Below, piece by piece: positions 11,190-22,016 of a stretch of 64,000 nt of DNA (within the stretch, counting starts at the first letter, position 1; each line of letters begins with the position of its first letter). The stretch is from Tubulanus polymorphus. Lineage: Eukaryota; Nemertea; Palaeonemertea; Tubulaniformes; Tubulanidae. Made by a program: the position numbers and the translations under genes. The stretch spans positions 8,427,414-8,491,413 of the forward strand of contig NC_134034.1 of the NCBI RefSeq assembly GCF_964204645.1, given 5' to 3'. The notes under the pieces were generated by a model that saw nothing but the letters and a program-made list of their open reading frames with translations, was not told the DNA's origin and searched no databases.

Positions 11190-13456
11190 ATTTTTTAATT
11201 CATCATAAAATTGTTCTTTTAATAATTCAGTTATGTTAAAATCATTATGATTTTTATAGAAAGAATATGGAATTGCTCCTTCATATCTCATTAATTGAAA
11301 ATCATCATTATTTTGGTAGTGTTGTTTTAATATTTTTGATTCATCATCAACTAATGATTTTGATAAGTTATCTAATGAACTATTTAAAAATCTATATGAA
11401 TCTATAAATCTTAAACACCAAAATTGGAATGATATATAATTCTCAGATGTTTTAGCTAACATTCTAAATTTATAAGTTGGTATTTTATCTTTTGGTCTAT
11501 TTGAATTTAATCTTTCTATTTCATTATTAATTTCTTCTATTTTATGGCATAACTGCTTGATGAATAAATGTGCATCATATCCTGATAGATTATGAAATAT
11601 AACTGGTACAAAGTTAATTTTCTTAGCTTGTAAGTTACAATTCTCATGTGCAGCGCCTCTAAACTTTCCATTCAAGTGATCATGGTCTCTTACTTTTTTA
11701 TCTTTATAATTAAATATCTTTTCACAATAATAACATTTATCTGCAAACTCAAATGCTTCTTTATCTTCTCCTGTCATTATAATTTCTATATTTGTATTCG
11801 ATAATTTACTTAATCTTATTTCATATTCAATTAATAAGTCACAAAAATGATTGATAACATTTTCATTTCTATAATCATAATATTCACTTTCAATTAGTTC
11901 TGGATAATCAGATTTTATATATAACCCGAAAGCTGCAGCTGATTGATGAATCTTTTTAATTGTATTTGTTTTTGGTGGTTCATCTGAAAAATCATTTTCA
12001 TTAGAATTTTATTTCTTTCTTTTATAATATATTTCTTTCCTATCTTGATCAGTTAGTTCTTTATTTAATGATTCAAAATCTCCATATATTACAAATGGAA
12101 CTTTATTTTTGTAATCATATTTTTTGAATTCTAATATTTTATCTTTTTCATTTGGTAAAACTAATTTACAATAATCATGATTTTCACATAATTGTTTATG
12201 ATTTAATAATGTACTTTCATTACTGAATCTATGTAAACATTTTCTACAAAGATATATTTCATGGTGATCATTTTCTGATTTAAAAAATAAATCGATTTTA
12301 TTGAAATCGATAAAGGTTCTAATGTATAATGTTTTATGTTGTTACCTTTTGTATTTGGTAATTTGATTAAATCAAATACATTTATTCTTGAATTATTATC
12401 TCTTTCTATCTTTGGGATGTTTTTAATTCTAACAGGATACTTATCTATCTTATAATTATTTTCAAATGGTTTATAATGAGTTACAATCTACAAATATTAT
12501 AAGTTGCAGGATGTAAACAACTTATTATAGCCCATAGAAAACATTTATCATCATCATTTTGTACATTTATTACAGCATTAGTTTTAAATGGTAGTTTAAT
12601 ATAACTCGATGCTTCAATATCTGGTTCTTTATAATATGATACATTATTTTCATCAATTGGTTTTGATTTAGTTAACTTATTATATTTTGTGTTATAAACA
12701 TGTAAAGTCATAAATATCATTTCATCAAATATTAAACCAGATCCTTCAAAATATTTCTCTTCTATTTTAGTTTTTACTTCATTATAACATTTATCTAATT
12801 TATCATCTATATGTTGTTTAGATATAATGTTGTGAATGAGAATTTATATTATATATTGGTTTATCTTCAGATTTTATAAACTTTACTTTAGAAGATATAC
12901 TAATTTTAGGATATTCAACATCAGTAATTATTTTTATTATTTCTTTCATATTTTCTAAATGTTTTTTATTTTCTTCTAATGTTTTTCCTTTATGAAATTT
13001 AAACTCGATAGCTGCTGGGCCAATATCACTTTTAAATGCTTCGGTTATCTCTATATCTTTTTTATTATCCAATGAATTAATATATTTTCTTACATCTTCC
13101 ATGTATGGTCTTTTATTTAATTTATTTTTTATGCTTTTAATTGTCTTCTGTTTCTTATCATTATCTTTATCAAAATAATCTTCACCTAAAATATCATTAT
13201 TCTTATTTCTAATATGACTTTTAGATTTTAAATGTTCATTATAATATCTTTTATCACTGAATGATTGATTACATGTATCACATTTGTATGTTTCTTTTTC
13301 ATTCTTTAATTCATCTAATTTAGTTTCTAATATATCATCTATATATTCTAGTTTCAATTTATTCTCTAAATGTGTTTTAGTTTTATTGTGTCTTGCTTTT
13401 TGGGATTTATCTATATTGATATTACATGTTGGACAGTAGTACTTATTTGCTTCGAT
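11190..13456 (-). pseudogene. Polinton copy 1: DNA polymerase B, truncated and decayed
   Basis: This is the minus-strand copy of the Polinton protein-primed family B DNA polymerase, about 60% of full length. Open pieces are 12818-13357 (N-terminal zinc-finger region with YKCDTCNQSFSDKRYYNEH), 12481-12720, and 11184-11777 (CYYCEKIFNYKDKKVRDHDH, FRGAAHENCNL, and the exonuclease II segment FHNLSGYDAHLF). The start codon is lost: the position aligned with the ATG of copies 2 and 3 reads ATC (13456-13454). The 3' half, including all polymerase motifs, is missing. Homology stops at 11190, where the retroelement inverted repeat begins. Several frameshifts and at least one large internal gap in the frame separate the open pieces. 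Confidence 0.88.
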
Positions 13457-14082
13457 TTTAATACTAAATTTTTTATTAAAATTGATTTTAGAAGTTCAAT
13501 AATTTATATCATGTATTATTTCAATCACACTTTACTAACACTTTTAATGTTTAAAAATCTAACTCACACAAATATGAATATTGAAATAATGTTGTAAATA
13601 TATACTTTTATATTGAATAATCTGTCAATTTAAATGTTATTCATTTACATGAATATTTTAAGAGTAATAGGGGTAATGGGCTTTCAGGTTAAAGGTTGAA
13701 TGGTCGAGTTCATTAAAAACAAATATTAAAAGTAATTTAAAACTATAATATATTTTCATAACCGTGTGCATTTAAGTTGAATAATAGAATAATAATTATT
13801 ATTAAAATATATTTGATTATATGAATTTGTGTATTGTAAATAAATCAATTGGTCGCGGAGCGGAGCGGTAGCGAAGTGGAGCGACCAATTGATTTAATAC
13901 AATATGCTTTTAAAATTTAAATTATTGATATCTTAAGAATATCTTGAGAATAAATATTTAGTTATAATATAAAATGCACACGGTTATGAAAATATATTAT
14001 AGTTTTAAATTACTTTTAATATTTGTTTTTAATGAGCTCGACCGTTCGACTTTTGATTTGAAAGCCCATTACCCCTATTACT
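13457..14082 (-). mobile_element. Polinton copy 1: terminal inverted repeat
   Basis: The inner part (13457-13662) matches the inner TIR of copies 2 and 3. The outer part is a 420-bp hairpin (separate entry). The element edge is set at 14082, where AGTAATAGGGG (minus strand) begins. CATAAC at 14083-14088 is the candidate 6-bp target duplication; its partner was lost when the other end was truncated. Confidence 0.75.
13663..14082. repeat. 420-bp terminal hairpin of Polinton copy 1
   Basis: A near-perfect palindrome. The left arm starts AGTAATAGGGGTAATGGGC and the right arm ends with its complement. Arms match through the copies of AAATGCACACGG near 13762-13772 and 13973-13984. A second, inner stem (AATCAATTGGTCGC with GCGACCAATTGATT) closes a GC-rich loop of GGAGCGGAGCGGTAGCG type near 13855-13882. 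Confidence 0.9.
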
Positions 14083-14268
14083 CATAACAAAAACAAAGTA
14101 TCATTCATTAAGTTCCCCTGTAGCTAAGTATCTTAAGATGTTTTGGTGGTATTGTGAAATTGAATTGTTCATTTCTAGGTTTAAGTTAAAACTGATTTTA
14201 GTCCCCTCGAGCTCCAACTTGTGCAGAAAACCTGACATCATCATTTTCCTCATAGACCAAACATTTAC

Positions 14269-14364
14269 CGTGTTTTCAGGGGCTACAATCACCCAGTTAC
14301 AGTCTAGATTGTGAAAATAGCTCTTCGGGTAGTTAGGGCTGGTTATGATGCCTGATCTACCATT
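14269..14364 (-). CDS. CUB-domain exon (N-terminal half), host gene
   Basis: CUB domains are extracellular beta-sandwich modules found in secreted proteases, cubilin-like receptors and many secreted proteins. This 96-base exon is bounded by a splice acceptor (ATACAG before 14364) and a donor (GTAAAT after 14269). In phase 0 it encodes 32 residues with the CUB signature GIITSPNYPKSY followed by a Cys-x-Trp (CNWVIVAPENT). It lies 187 bases from the Polinton copy 1 edge. It is part of a minus-strand gene whose other visible exons lie at 14475-14609, 14738-14828, 16002-16089 and 33578-33641. The frame does not join directly to the exon at 14475-14609, so an unseen exon or a separate copy is likely. 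Confidence 0.75.
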
Positions 14365-14474
14365 CTGTATTATAGGTTTTTTACTACATGTCGAATCAAC
14401 TACAAATAAATATTGAATTTATTGTTTTATATGTGATTTACTGATTCCGCGATAAACTTTTCATTATGAGCTAC

Positions 14475-14609
14475 CTCTCCGTAACCGCCAATGAAGTCTA
14501 AAACCCGTGTTACTACTAGACCTGTCTGATCTAAACCCGATGACTACAATACCTGAATAGTAACGTGTAGGTGGCGCTCTACTGCCGCAATATCTATCCA
14601 TATTTTCCG
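14475..14609 (-). CDS. CUB-domain exon (C-terminal half), host gene
   Basis: On the minus strand a TTTACAG acceptor precedes 14609 and a GTAGCT donor follows 14475. The exon starts in phase 1, which matches the phase at which the exon 14738-14828 ends. It encodes the end of a CUB domain: RYCGS, then GIVVIGFRSDRSSSNTGFRLHW, here seen in the pattern Tyr-Cys-Gly, a beta strand ending Phe-Arg-Ser-Asp, and Gly-Phe-x-x-x-Trp. If the donor is not used, the frame stops at TAA 14464-14466, so this could also be the last exon. Confidence 0.7.
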
Positions 14610-14737
14610 CTGTAAAGATAAACATACAAATTAATATTTTCTAGCAGCCACATCGCAATATTCAATACTCCCTGATGAAGAAATAAATCTGATAAAATTT
14701 TATGAATCATTAACGTTGTGAAGTGTTTATATATTAC

Positions 14738-14828
14738 CAGTTTCACTATTTATCATCAACTCGTCATAAAAGCAAATGCCCAGTAAAGTTGCTGTACGAA
14801 AATTCGCGTCGATTGATATTTCAACCAT
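14738..14828 (-). CDS. CUB-domain exon (middle part), host gene
   Basis: A TTTTTTGCAG acceptor precedes 14828 and a GTAATA donor follows 14738. The 91-base exon begins in phase 0 and ends in phase 1. It encodes VEISIDANFRTATLLG, then a Cys followed by YDELMINSE, the pattern Cys-x-Tyr-Asp that is central to CUB domains. Together with 14475-14609 it forms the second half of one CUB domain in a continuous frame. The preceding first-half exon would be expected upstream, at 16002-16089, but that copy has an 8-base deletion. Confidence 0.7.
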
Positions 14829-14915
14829 CTGCAAAAAATATATGAATTCAGCATTTATTATCGTTTAACAGTGAACATGTATGTATTGTTTACAGGATGT
14901 AGGACCCGATATATA

Positions 14916-15875
14916 CAGGGTGTCTCAGAAAATGTGATACACAATTCATTAACTACATGTAATTTTAGTTACTTTCTTAGGGAGGGGGGTAAGGTTGGTA
15001 GACCTGGATGTTTGCATGTGGATTGATTGGCCCTAGAGTCAAACCAAAAACTACAGATTGTTCCATTGTGTACGTGTATTGTTAAATGACTAGCTGCTGC
15101 CTGTTGAGATATTGATCACTAAATCACTGGATTTCACTTCTTTAAACTTCTTTCAACCTGTGTAGACTGTGTAAGGTATTCAAAACATATCTCCAACATG
15201 AATCGAAAACTTTAGTCTTCGGAAAGTAACAGATTTTGAGAAATACTGAATCTGATGAGTCAAAATTGTACGATAAAACGTCGACCTCAAGTGAGCAAAC
15301 AGTCACCATATTGAACAAATCTGGAGCAGCTTAATTTGTAACTAGGACCAACAATTTTATTAAGGAGAAATTTGTCTTAGTTAATTTATGTCATGTCTCA
15401 AATCATCATGTCATATGACAACAGATCATTTAACAATACACGCACACAATGCAATAATCCTTACTTCTTATATCGGTTCAACTCCAACCATTTTAATGGC
15501 CATTAATAAAGCGGCGTTCACACGGCAACTAGTTAGACCGGTCTAAATGGGTCCGTACCTGGTCCGGTCCAAATTTAGACCGGACAAAATTTTGGTGAGC
15601 GTTCACACGGCGTTTTGACATGCGGTGATAAAATCGCTTGTCACCGGGCCCACAAGATGTCGCCTTCTGCTAAATAATGAATTGCGCCTGGATGAAGTCT
15701 TGCTTCCAGATTCCAAGTAGAGCAAGACATTCAATTCGCGTTTCAACATTCCATCCTCGAGCAAACATTCAGGTCTACGAACCTTACCGCCCCCCCCCAA
15801 AAAAAAATTATTTTCAATTATGATAAATGAATAATTAATTTTCAAGCTACGGTAACACATTTTTGAGACGCCCTG
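14916..15875. mobile_element. Tc1/mariner-type non-autonomous transposon (960 bp)
   Basis: Terminal inverted repeats of about 26 bases start CAGGGTGTCTCA at 14916 and end with the near complement TGAGACGCCCTG at 15875. Both sides carry TA (14914-14915, 15876-15877), the target duplication of Tc1/mariner elements. No transposase is seen; the one open frame inside (15603-15860) has no recognisable motif and is probably non-coding. It sits in an intron between CUB exons. Confidence 0.75.
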
Positions 15876-16001
15876 TAAATTCAGTTTTGACTTTACTCTA
15901 GAGTTATCGATTAAACTAAATCCCGGCTGAATTTAGTCCCCATTGAGCTCCTACTAGTTCAGTAAACCCGACATCATTTTTCACATAGACCAAATATTTA
16001 C

Positions 16002-16089
16002 CGTGTTTTCAGGTGGTGCAGAGACAGAACAGGTTTTCAAAATAGTAGTTCGGATAGTTAGGGCTGGTTATGACGCCCGATGAACCATT
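16002..16089 (-). pseudogene. CUB-domain exon (N-terminal half), 8-base deletion
   Basis: A second copy of the exon at 14269-14364, with the same acceptor and the same GTAAAT donor. It encodes GVITSPNYPNYYFENL, then loses frame because the exon is 88 rather than 96 bases; the deletion falls where Cys-x-Trp should be encoded. An in-frame stop follows. Either this CUB gene is a pseudogene or this exon is skipped. Confidence 0.65.
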
Positions 16090-16181
16090 CTGTACTCTAG
16101 GTTTTTTACTACATGTCGAATCAACTACAAATAAATATTGAATTGAATTGTTTTATATGTAATTTACTGATTCCAATCACC

Positions 16182-16290
16182 GCCACTGAAGTCTAAAACC
16201 TATGTAGCTAAAGAGCTGTCTGACGTAAACTGGATCGGATGTGTATAAGACCGGAGTAGTAATGTGTAGGTGGTGCAGATCACCTGTCAC
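16182..16290 (-). pseudogene. Degenerate CUB C-terminal exon copy
   Basis: Clearly similar in DNA to the exon at 14475-14609 (shared ACCACCTACAC, CAGACAG and GGTTTTAGACTTCA segments), with small indels that break the frame. With 16002-16089 it forms a duplicate of the 14269-14609 exon pair, so the gene had tandem CUB repeats. Confidence 0.55.
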
Positions 16291-16340
16291 CACAGTTAAA
16301 TGGTCACAACACTAACCAGACAAATATCTAAGACATCAAA

Positions 16341-16490
16341 CATTATGGCCTAGTGGTTAGCGTAATCGCCCGGAGGTCCTGGGTTCGAGGCTTAGGATAG
16401 GCTTGTAACCTCTTCTAGCTAGGTGCTGATAAGTTCCCGCGATAGAAATATCTTTTGTTTTTGATTAACTAAATCTGTTTTTAATCTATT
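16341..16490 (+). repeat. tRNA-derived SINE-like sequence
   Basis: An A-box-like TGGCCTAGTGGTTAGCG at 16346-16362 is followed by a B-box-like GGGTTCGAGGC at 16381-16391, the spacing of an internal RNA polymerase III promoter. The sequence does not fold as a clean tRNA, so a SINE head is more likely than a functional tRNA gene. Confidence 0.55.
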
Positions 16491-16680
16491 AAATTATGTA
16501 TATAGTGGTTTTAAAACTTATTGTCAATTCTCCTAACATCAGTTTGACCGGTGCCATTCTACCAACAGGTAGTTTCTGTTCTGAGAAAACCTGTTCTTTC
16601 TATTGAAATAAACAACTGTCCTTGAAACGAGTACCGGAACAACGCGTCGTACTGGCCGTTTAGTGAGGTAATAAAGTGAC

Positions 16681-16876
16681 GTAGAGAGAATCCGACAATT
16701 ATAACGAAAAAGTCCGAAAATGTAACTTCGAGATTGTAGTTTATTTCAACGTTTCGACTTTATCCTAATAGTCATCTTCAGGAATACTGTATTCCTTGAG
16801 CTAGTGTAGTTTATTTAACGTTTCGACTATATCCTAATAGTCATCTTCAGGAATAATGAGATACTACAAAAATTAT
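16681..16876. repeat. Left arm of foldback repeat split by Polinton copy 2
   Basis: The sequence from 16681 (GTAGAGAGAATCCGACAATT) is the complement of DNA ending at 33403. The arm contains two tandem copies of a segment with ATAGTCATCTTCAGGAATA. The right arm is 33185-33403. Together they were one palindromic repeat before the Polinton inserted. Confidence 0.8.
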
Positions 16877-16882
16877 GAGATA

Positions 16883-17018
16883 AGTATGTAGGAATTAGTT
16901 GTTTCAAATCAAAGGTCATAAAAAATGAAAAAATAAATTCTCGCACGCTCGAATTTATTTTTTCATTTTTTATGAGCCCCTTCAACCTTTGATATGAAAC
17001 AACTAATTCCTATATACT
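16883..17018. repeat. Terminal hairpin, left end of Polinton copy 2
   Basis: A palindrome starting AGTATGTAGGAATTAGTTG and ending CAACTAATTCCTATATACT. The central loop is CTCGCACGCTCG flanked by AATTTATT stems. The hairpin begins and ends with the same AGTA/TACT bases as the whole element. Confidence 0.9.
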
Positions 17019-17660
17019 CTTAAAATATTCATATATATGAACATAATTTACATGAATTTCATATTATTATTACTATTATAAATAAATAATGAAATATATT
17101 TTTATAAATAAATAAAATAAAATGAAATAAATAATACAGTGATATTATTATTAGATTATAAATAAAATAAAATAAAATAATTAATGAAGTTATATTATTA
17201 TTATTATAAATAAATAATGAAATATATTTTTATAAATAAATAAAATAAAATAATAGAGTGATATTATTATTATTATTATTATTATTACTATAAATAAATA
17301 AATGATGAAATATATTTTTATAAATAAATAAAATGAAATAAAATAGAATAAATAATAGAGTCATTTTATTATTAGATTAAAACTAAAATAAAATAAAATA
17401 AAATAAAATAATTAATGAAGTCATATTTTTTAGTAATAGGAAAAGTAGGGGTTCAAGCCAAGGTCGGAGGTCGAGCTATTATAGATAGATAGATAGATAT
17501 ATTTAAAACATATTTCAATATTTATATTTGTATGAGTTAGATTTTTAAACATTAAAAGTGTCAGTAAAGTGTGATTGAAATAATTCATATATATATGAAT
17601 AACATATAAATGAATAACTTTTAAAATCAATTTTAATAAAAAATTTAGTATTAAAATGGA
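16883..17660 (+). repeat. Left TIR of Polinton copy 2
   Basis: It starts with a 136-bp hairpin (16883-17018). Next comes CTTAAAATATTCATATATATG, an AT-rich microsatellite block (TAAA/ATTATT units, 17060-17430), then a conserved 200-bp inner part. Identity to the right TIR continues through the start codon, to ATGGA of the DNA polymerase gene (17656-17660). Confidence 0.9.
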
Positions 17661-20600
17661 AGCAAATAAGTACTACTGTTCAACATGCCAAATCAATATA
17701 GATAAATCTCAAAAAGCAAGACACAATAAAACTAAAACACGTTTAGAGAATAAATTAAAGTTAAAATATAAAGATGATATATTAGAAACTAAATTAGATG
17801 AATTAAAGAATGAAAAAGAAATATATAAATGTGATACGTGTAATCAATCATTCAGTGATAAAAGATATTATAAAGAACATTTAAAATCTAAAAGTCATAT
17901 TAGAAATAAGAATAATGATATTTTAGGTGAGGATCATTTTGATAAAGATAATAATAAGAAACAGAAGACAATTAAAAGAATAAAAAATAAATTAAACAAT
18001 AAAAGACCATATATGGAAGATGTAAGAAATTATATTAATTCATTAGATAATAAAAAAGAAATAGAAATAACCGAAGCATTTAAAAGTGATATTGGTCCAG
18101 CAGCTATTGAGTTTAAAATTCATAAAGGAAAAACATTAGGAGAAAATAAAAAACATTTAGAAAATATGAAAAATATTATAAAAATAATTACATATGTTGA
18201 ATACCCTAAAATTAGTATATCTTCTAAAGTAAAGTTTATAAAATCTGAAGATAAACAAATATATAATGTAAATTCTCATTCACAACATATTATTTCAAAA
18301 CAACATATAGATGATAAATTAGATAAATGTTATAAAATAGAAGAGAAATATTTTGAAGGATCAGGTTTAATATTTGATGTAATAATATTTATGACTTACA
18401 TGTTTATAACACAAAATATAATAAGTTAACTAAATCAAAACCAATTGATGAAAATAATTTATCATATTATAAAGATGATAGTATAAATGGATCAAGTTAT
18501 ATCCAATTACCATTTAGAACTAATGCTGTTATAAATGTACAAAATTCTGATGATAAATGTTTTCTATGGTCAATTATTAGTTGCTTACATCCTGCAACTG
18601 ATAATTTTTGTAGAGTATCAAAGTATAAACCATTTGAAAACAATTATAAGATAGACAATTATCCTGTTAGAATTAAAAATATGCCAAAAATAGAAAGAGA
18701 TAATAATATAAAGATAAATGTGTTAAAATGTGTTAAATGTGATAAATTTAGTCAAATTGCCAAAAACAAAAGGTAATAATATTAAACATCATACATTAGA
18801 ACCTCTATACTTATCAAAAGATTATGATTCAAATGATGTTATAGATATATTATATTATGAGAATCATTATATGTGGATTAAAAGAATTGATTTATCTTTT
18901 AAATCAGAAAATGATTTTGATAATAAAATATACCTATGTAGAAAATGTTTACATAAATTCATAACTGAAAGTGCATTATTAAATCATAAACAATTATGTG
19001 ATAATCATGATTATTGTAAAATAGTTTTACCAAATGAAAAGGATAAAATATTAGAATTCAAAAAATATGATTACAAGAATAAAATACCATTTGTAATATA
19101 TGGAGATTTTGAATCATTAAATAAAGAATTAACTGATCAAGATAGAAAAGAAATATATTATAAAAGAAAGAAATTCTAATGAAAATGATATAATTGATTA
19201 TTGAAATCCCCTAATAACAAATACAATTAAAAAGATTCATCAATCAGCTGCAGCTTTTGGATTATATATCAAATCTGATTATCCAGAACTAATTAAAAGT
19301 GAATATCATTATAGAAATGAAAATGTTATCAATCATTTTTGTGACTTATTAATTGAGTATGAAATCAAATTTAGTAAACTATTAGATACAAAAATAGAAA
19401 TTATAATGACGGAAGAAGATAAAGAAGAATTTGAGTTTGCAGATAAATGTTTTTATTGCGAAAAGATATTTAATTTTAGAGATGAAAAAGTAAGAGACCA
19501 TAATCATTTGAATGGAAAGTTTAGAGGCGCAGCGCATGAGAATTGTAACTTATAAGCTAAGAAAATTAACTTTGTTCCAATAATATTTCATAATTTATCA
19601 GGATATGACGCACATTTATTTATCAAACAGTTATGCCATAAAATAGAAGAAATCAATAATGAAAAAGAAAGATTAAATTAAGATAGATCAAAAGATAAAA
19701 TACCAACTTATAAATTTAGAATGTTAGCTAAAACATCTGAGAATTATATATCATTCCAATTTGGGTGTCTAAGATTTATAGATTCATATAGATTTTTAAG
19801 TAGTTCATTAGATAACTTATCAAAATCATTAGTTGATGATTAATTAAGAATATCAAAACAACACTATCCAAATAATGATGATTTTCAATTAATGAGATAT
19901 AACGGTGCAATTCCATATTCTTTTTATAAATCACATAATGATTTTAACATAACTGAATTATTAAAAGAACAATTTTATGATGAATTAAACAATGAATATG
20001 TTGAAAATGAAGTCTATAATAGAACATTGAATATTTGGAATCATTTTAAAATGAAAAATCATGGACAATTAGCAGATTTATATTTAAAATCAGATGTATT
20101 ATTATTATCGGATATATTTGAAAGGTTTAGAGATGTAAACCTAAAATATTTTAATATTGATCCTTGCCATTGTTATTCTAGCCCAGGTCTAACTTGGGAT
20201 TGTGGTTTAAAATTTACAGATATAAAAATGGATTTGTTAACAAATATAGATCAATTATTATTTGAAAAATCTATAAGAGGAGGAGTTTCAGGTGTATTAG
20301 GTGATAGATATTTCAATGTAAATGATAATCCTGGATATAAGTTATTATATATAGATGCAAATAATCTATATGGTTGGGCAATGATGGAACCACAACCTTA
20401 TGGAGTATTTGAAATAAGTGAAGTTTTACAACATGAAAATAATGATAAATTTGATTGGAAGAAAAGAATTCTAGATATAGCAGATGATTCAGAGACTGGT
20501 TACTTTTTTGTTGTAGATTTAGAATATCCTGAAAACATTAAATTTAAATCTAGAAATCTAGCATACTGTCCAGAACATAAAACTGTGACACATGAAGAAT

Positions 20601-21964
20601 TATCAAATTATAAAAAAGAATTAAACCCGAAAATCATATTCATACAGAAAAGTTAATGGTAACTCAGGAAGATAAATATAATTATGTAGTACATTATAGA
20701 ATGTTAAAGATTTATCTAAAACAAGGAATGATCCTTAAAAAAGTACATAGATATATTTCATTTAGTCAATCTAAATGGTTAGAAAAATATATAGATTTTA
20801 ACACCAAACAGAGAACTAAAGCTAGAGAAAGATTTCTTCAAGTTAATGAATAATGCATTCTATGGTAAGACTTGTGAAAATATTAGAAATAGAAATGATA
20901 TTGAGTTAGTAATGGTAAAAGCATTAGCCATTTACAAACATATCCTAAATTTATGGGCAACAAAATATTTGATGAAAATTTAGCTGCAGTTAAAATGAGG
21001 AGAACATCAATGAAATTTAATAAACCAATTTATGTTGGTGCGTCAGTTTTAGAATTATCAAAGTTATTATTGTATAAATTTTACTATAACGTATTACAAC
21101 CTCATTTTGGAGAAAAACATATAGAAATCTTATATTTCGATACTGATTCTTACATATTAACCCTTTCAGTGCGTCTACACCGCAGTGCGGTGTATAAATC
21201 GGTGATGGATTTTGCTAGTACACCGCACTGCGGTGTATTGATGTAATTAGTAATTTGTAATTATCTCTATTGAAAAATGGCAGCAAGTGTCAAACATAGT
21301 GAAATACTAGTAACTAACGATACACCGCACTGCGGTGTAGACGCACTATAGTGGTATTCCCATTGTTCAACACACTAGGGTGGAATTTTTTAGAATTTTC
21401 AAATTTTCTCCAGCACTATAGGGTATTAATTAGTCAGCACTGAAAGGGTTAAAGATAAAAACTAATAACATAACTGATGATTTAAAAACATTAAAACATC
21501 ATTTTGATTTCAGTAACTATCCTAAAGATCATGAATTGTTTAGCAATGATAATAAAAAAGTTCCCGGGAAGTTTAAGGATGAATTAGGTGGTGAAGAAAT
21601 GATAGAGTTCATTGGTATTAGATCTAAAATGTATTCATATAAAACTAAAGAACATGAAGCTAAAAAGTTAAAAGGAATAACCAAAAGTGTAGTAGAAAAG
21701 AATATTCATTTCAAAGATTACATCAATTGTATATTCAATGAAGAAGTTAGAAAACATAAGATGAGATGTTTTAGATCTGAAGATTATGAAATGTTTATTG
21801 AAGAGATAGAAAAGATAAGTCTAAACCCATTTGATGATAAAAGATATATTTTAGATGATGGAATTCATACAGTTGCATATGGTTGCAATTTAGATGTATA
21901 CTTAAAATTTAAAAGAGAAGAAACAAAAGAGAAGGAAATAATGAAAAGGATTCTAGCGTGTTAA
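17656..21964 (+). pseudogene. Polinton copy 2: protein-primed DNA polymerase B (interrupted)
   Basis: The element's own replicative polymerase. It has N-terminal C2H2-type fingers (YYCSTC, YKCDTCNQSF near residues 6 and 58) and a later zinc region (CRKCLHKF). The exonuclease I motif lies in YGDFESLNKE (about 19100) and the exonuclease II motif in FHNLSGYDAHLF (about 19585-19625). The polymerase A motif is DANNLYGWAMM (about 20355-20385). Motif C is YFDTDSY at 21135-21155, just before an inserted MITE (21161-21448). Damage is extensive: frame changes near 18425, 18735, 19170 and 20855-20950, and in-frame stops such as TAA 19553. The remaining C-terminal frame is 21536-21964. Comparison with copy 3 shows the ancestral gene was one frame of about 1,300 codons. 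Confidence 0.93.
21161..21448. mobile_element. piggyBac-type MITE inserted in the polymerase gene
   Basis: A 288-bp non-autonomous transposon with perfect 12-bp TIRs (CCCTTTCAGTGC at the left, GCACTGAAAGGG at the right). It is flanked by TTAA (21157-21160, 21449-21452), the piggyBac target. Inside, the 16-bp palindrome ACACCGCACTGCGGTGT-like motif appears near 21177-21193, 21220-21236 and 21321-21338. Copy 3 has the empty site, with one TTAA, near 63587. Confidence 0.93.
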
Positions 21965-22016
21965 TCAAATTTTAATAAAAATATGAATTATAATTTAGTA
22001 AAAATATGTATAATAA

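Noticed and set aside
17600-17660. AAAATTGA-type (giant-virus early promoter) motif in the Polinton TIR
   Set aside because: The motif is present only in reverse orientation relative to the polymerase gene, and the region is so AT-rich that it is expected by chance.
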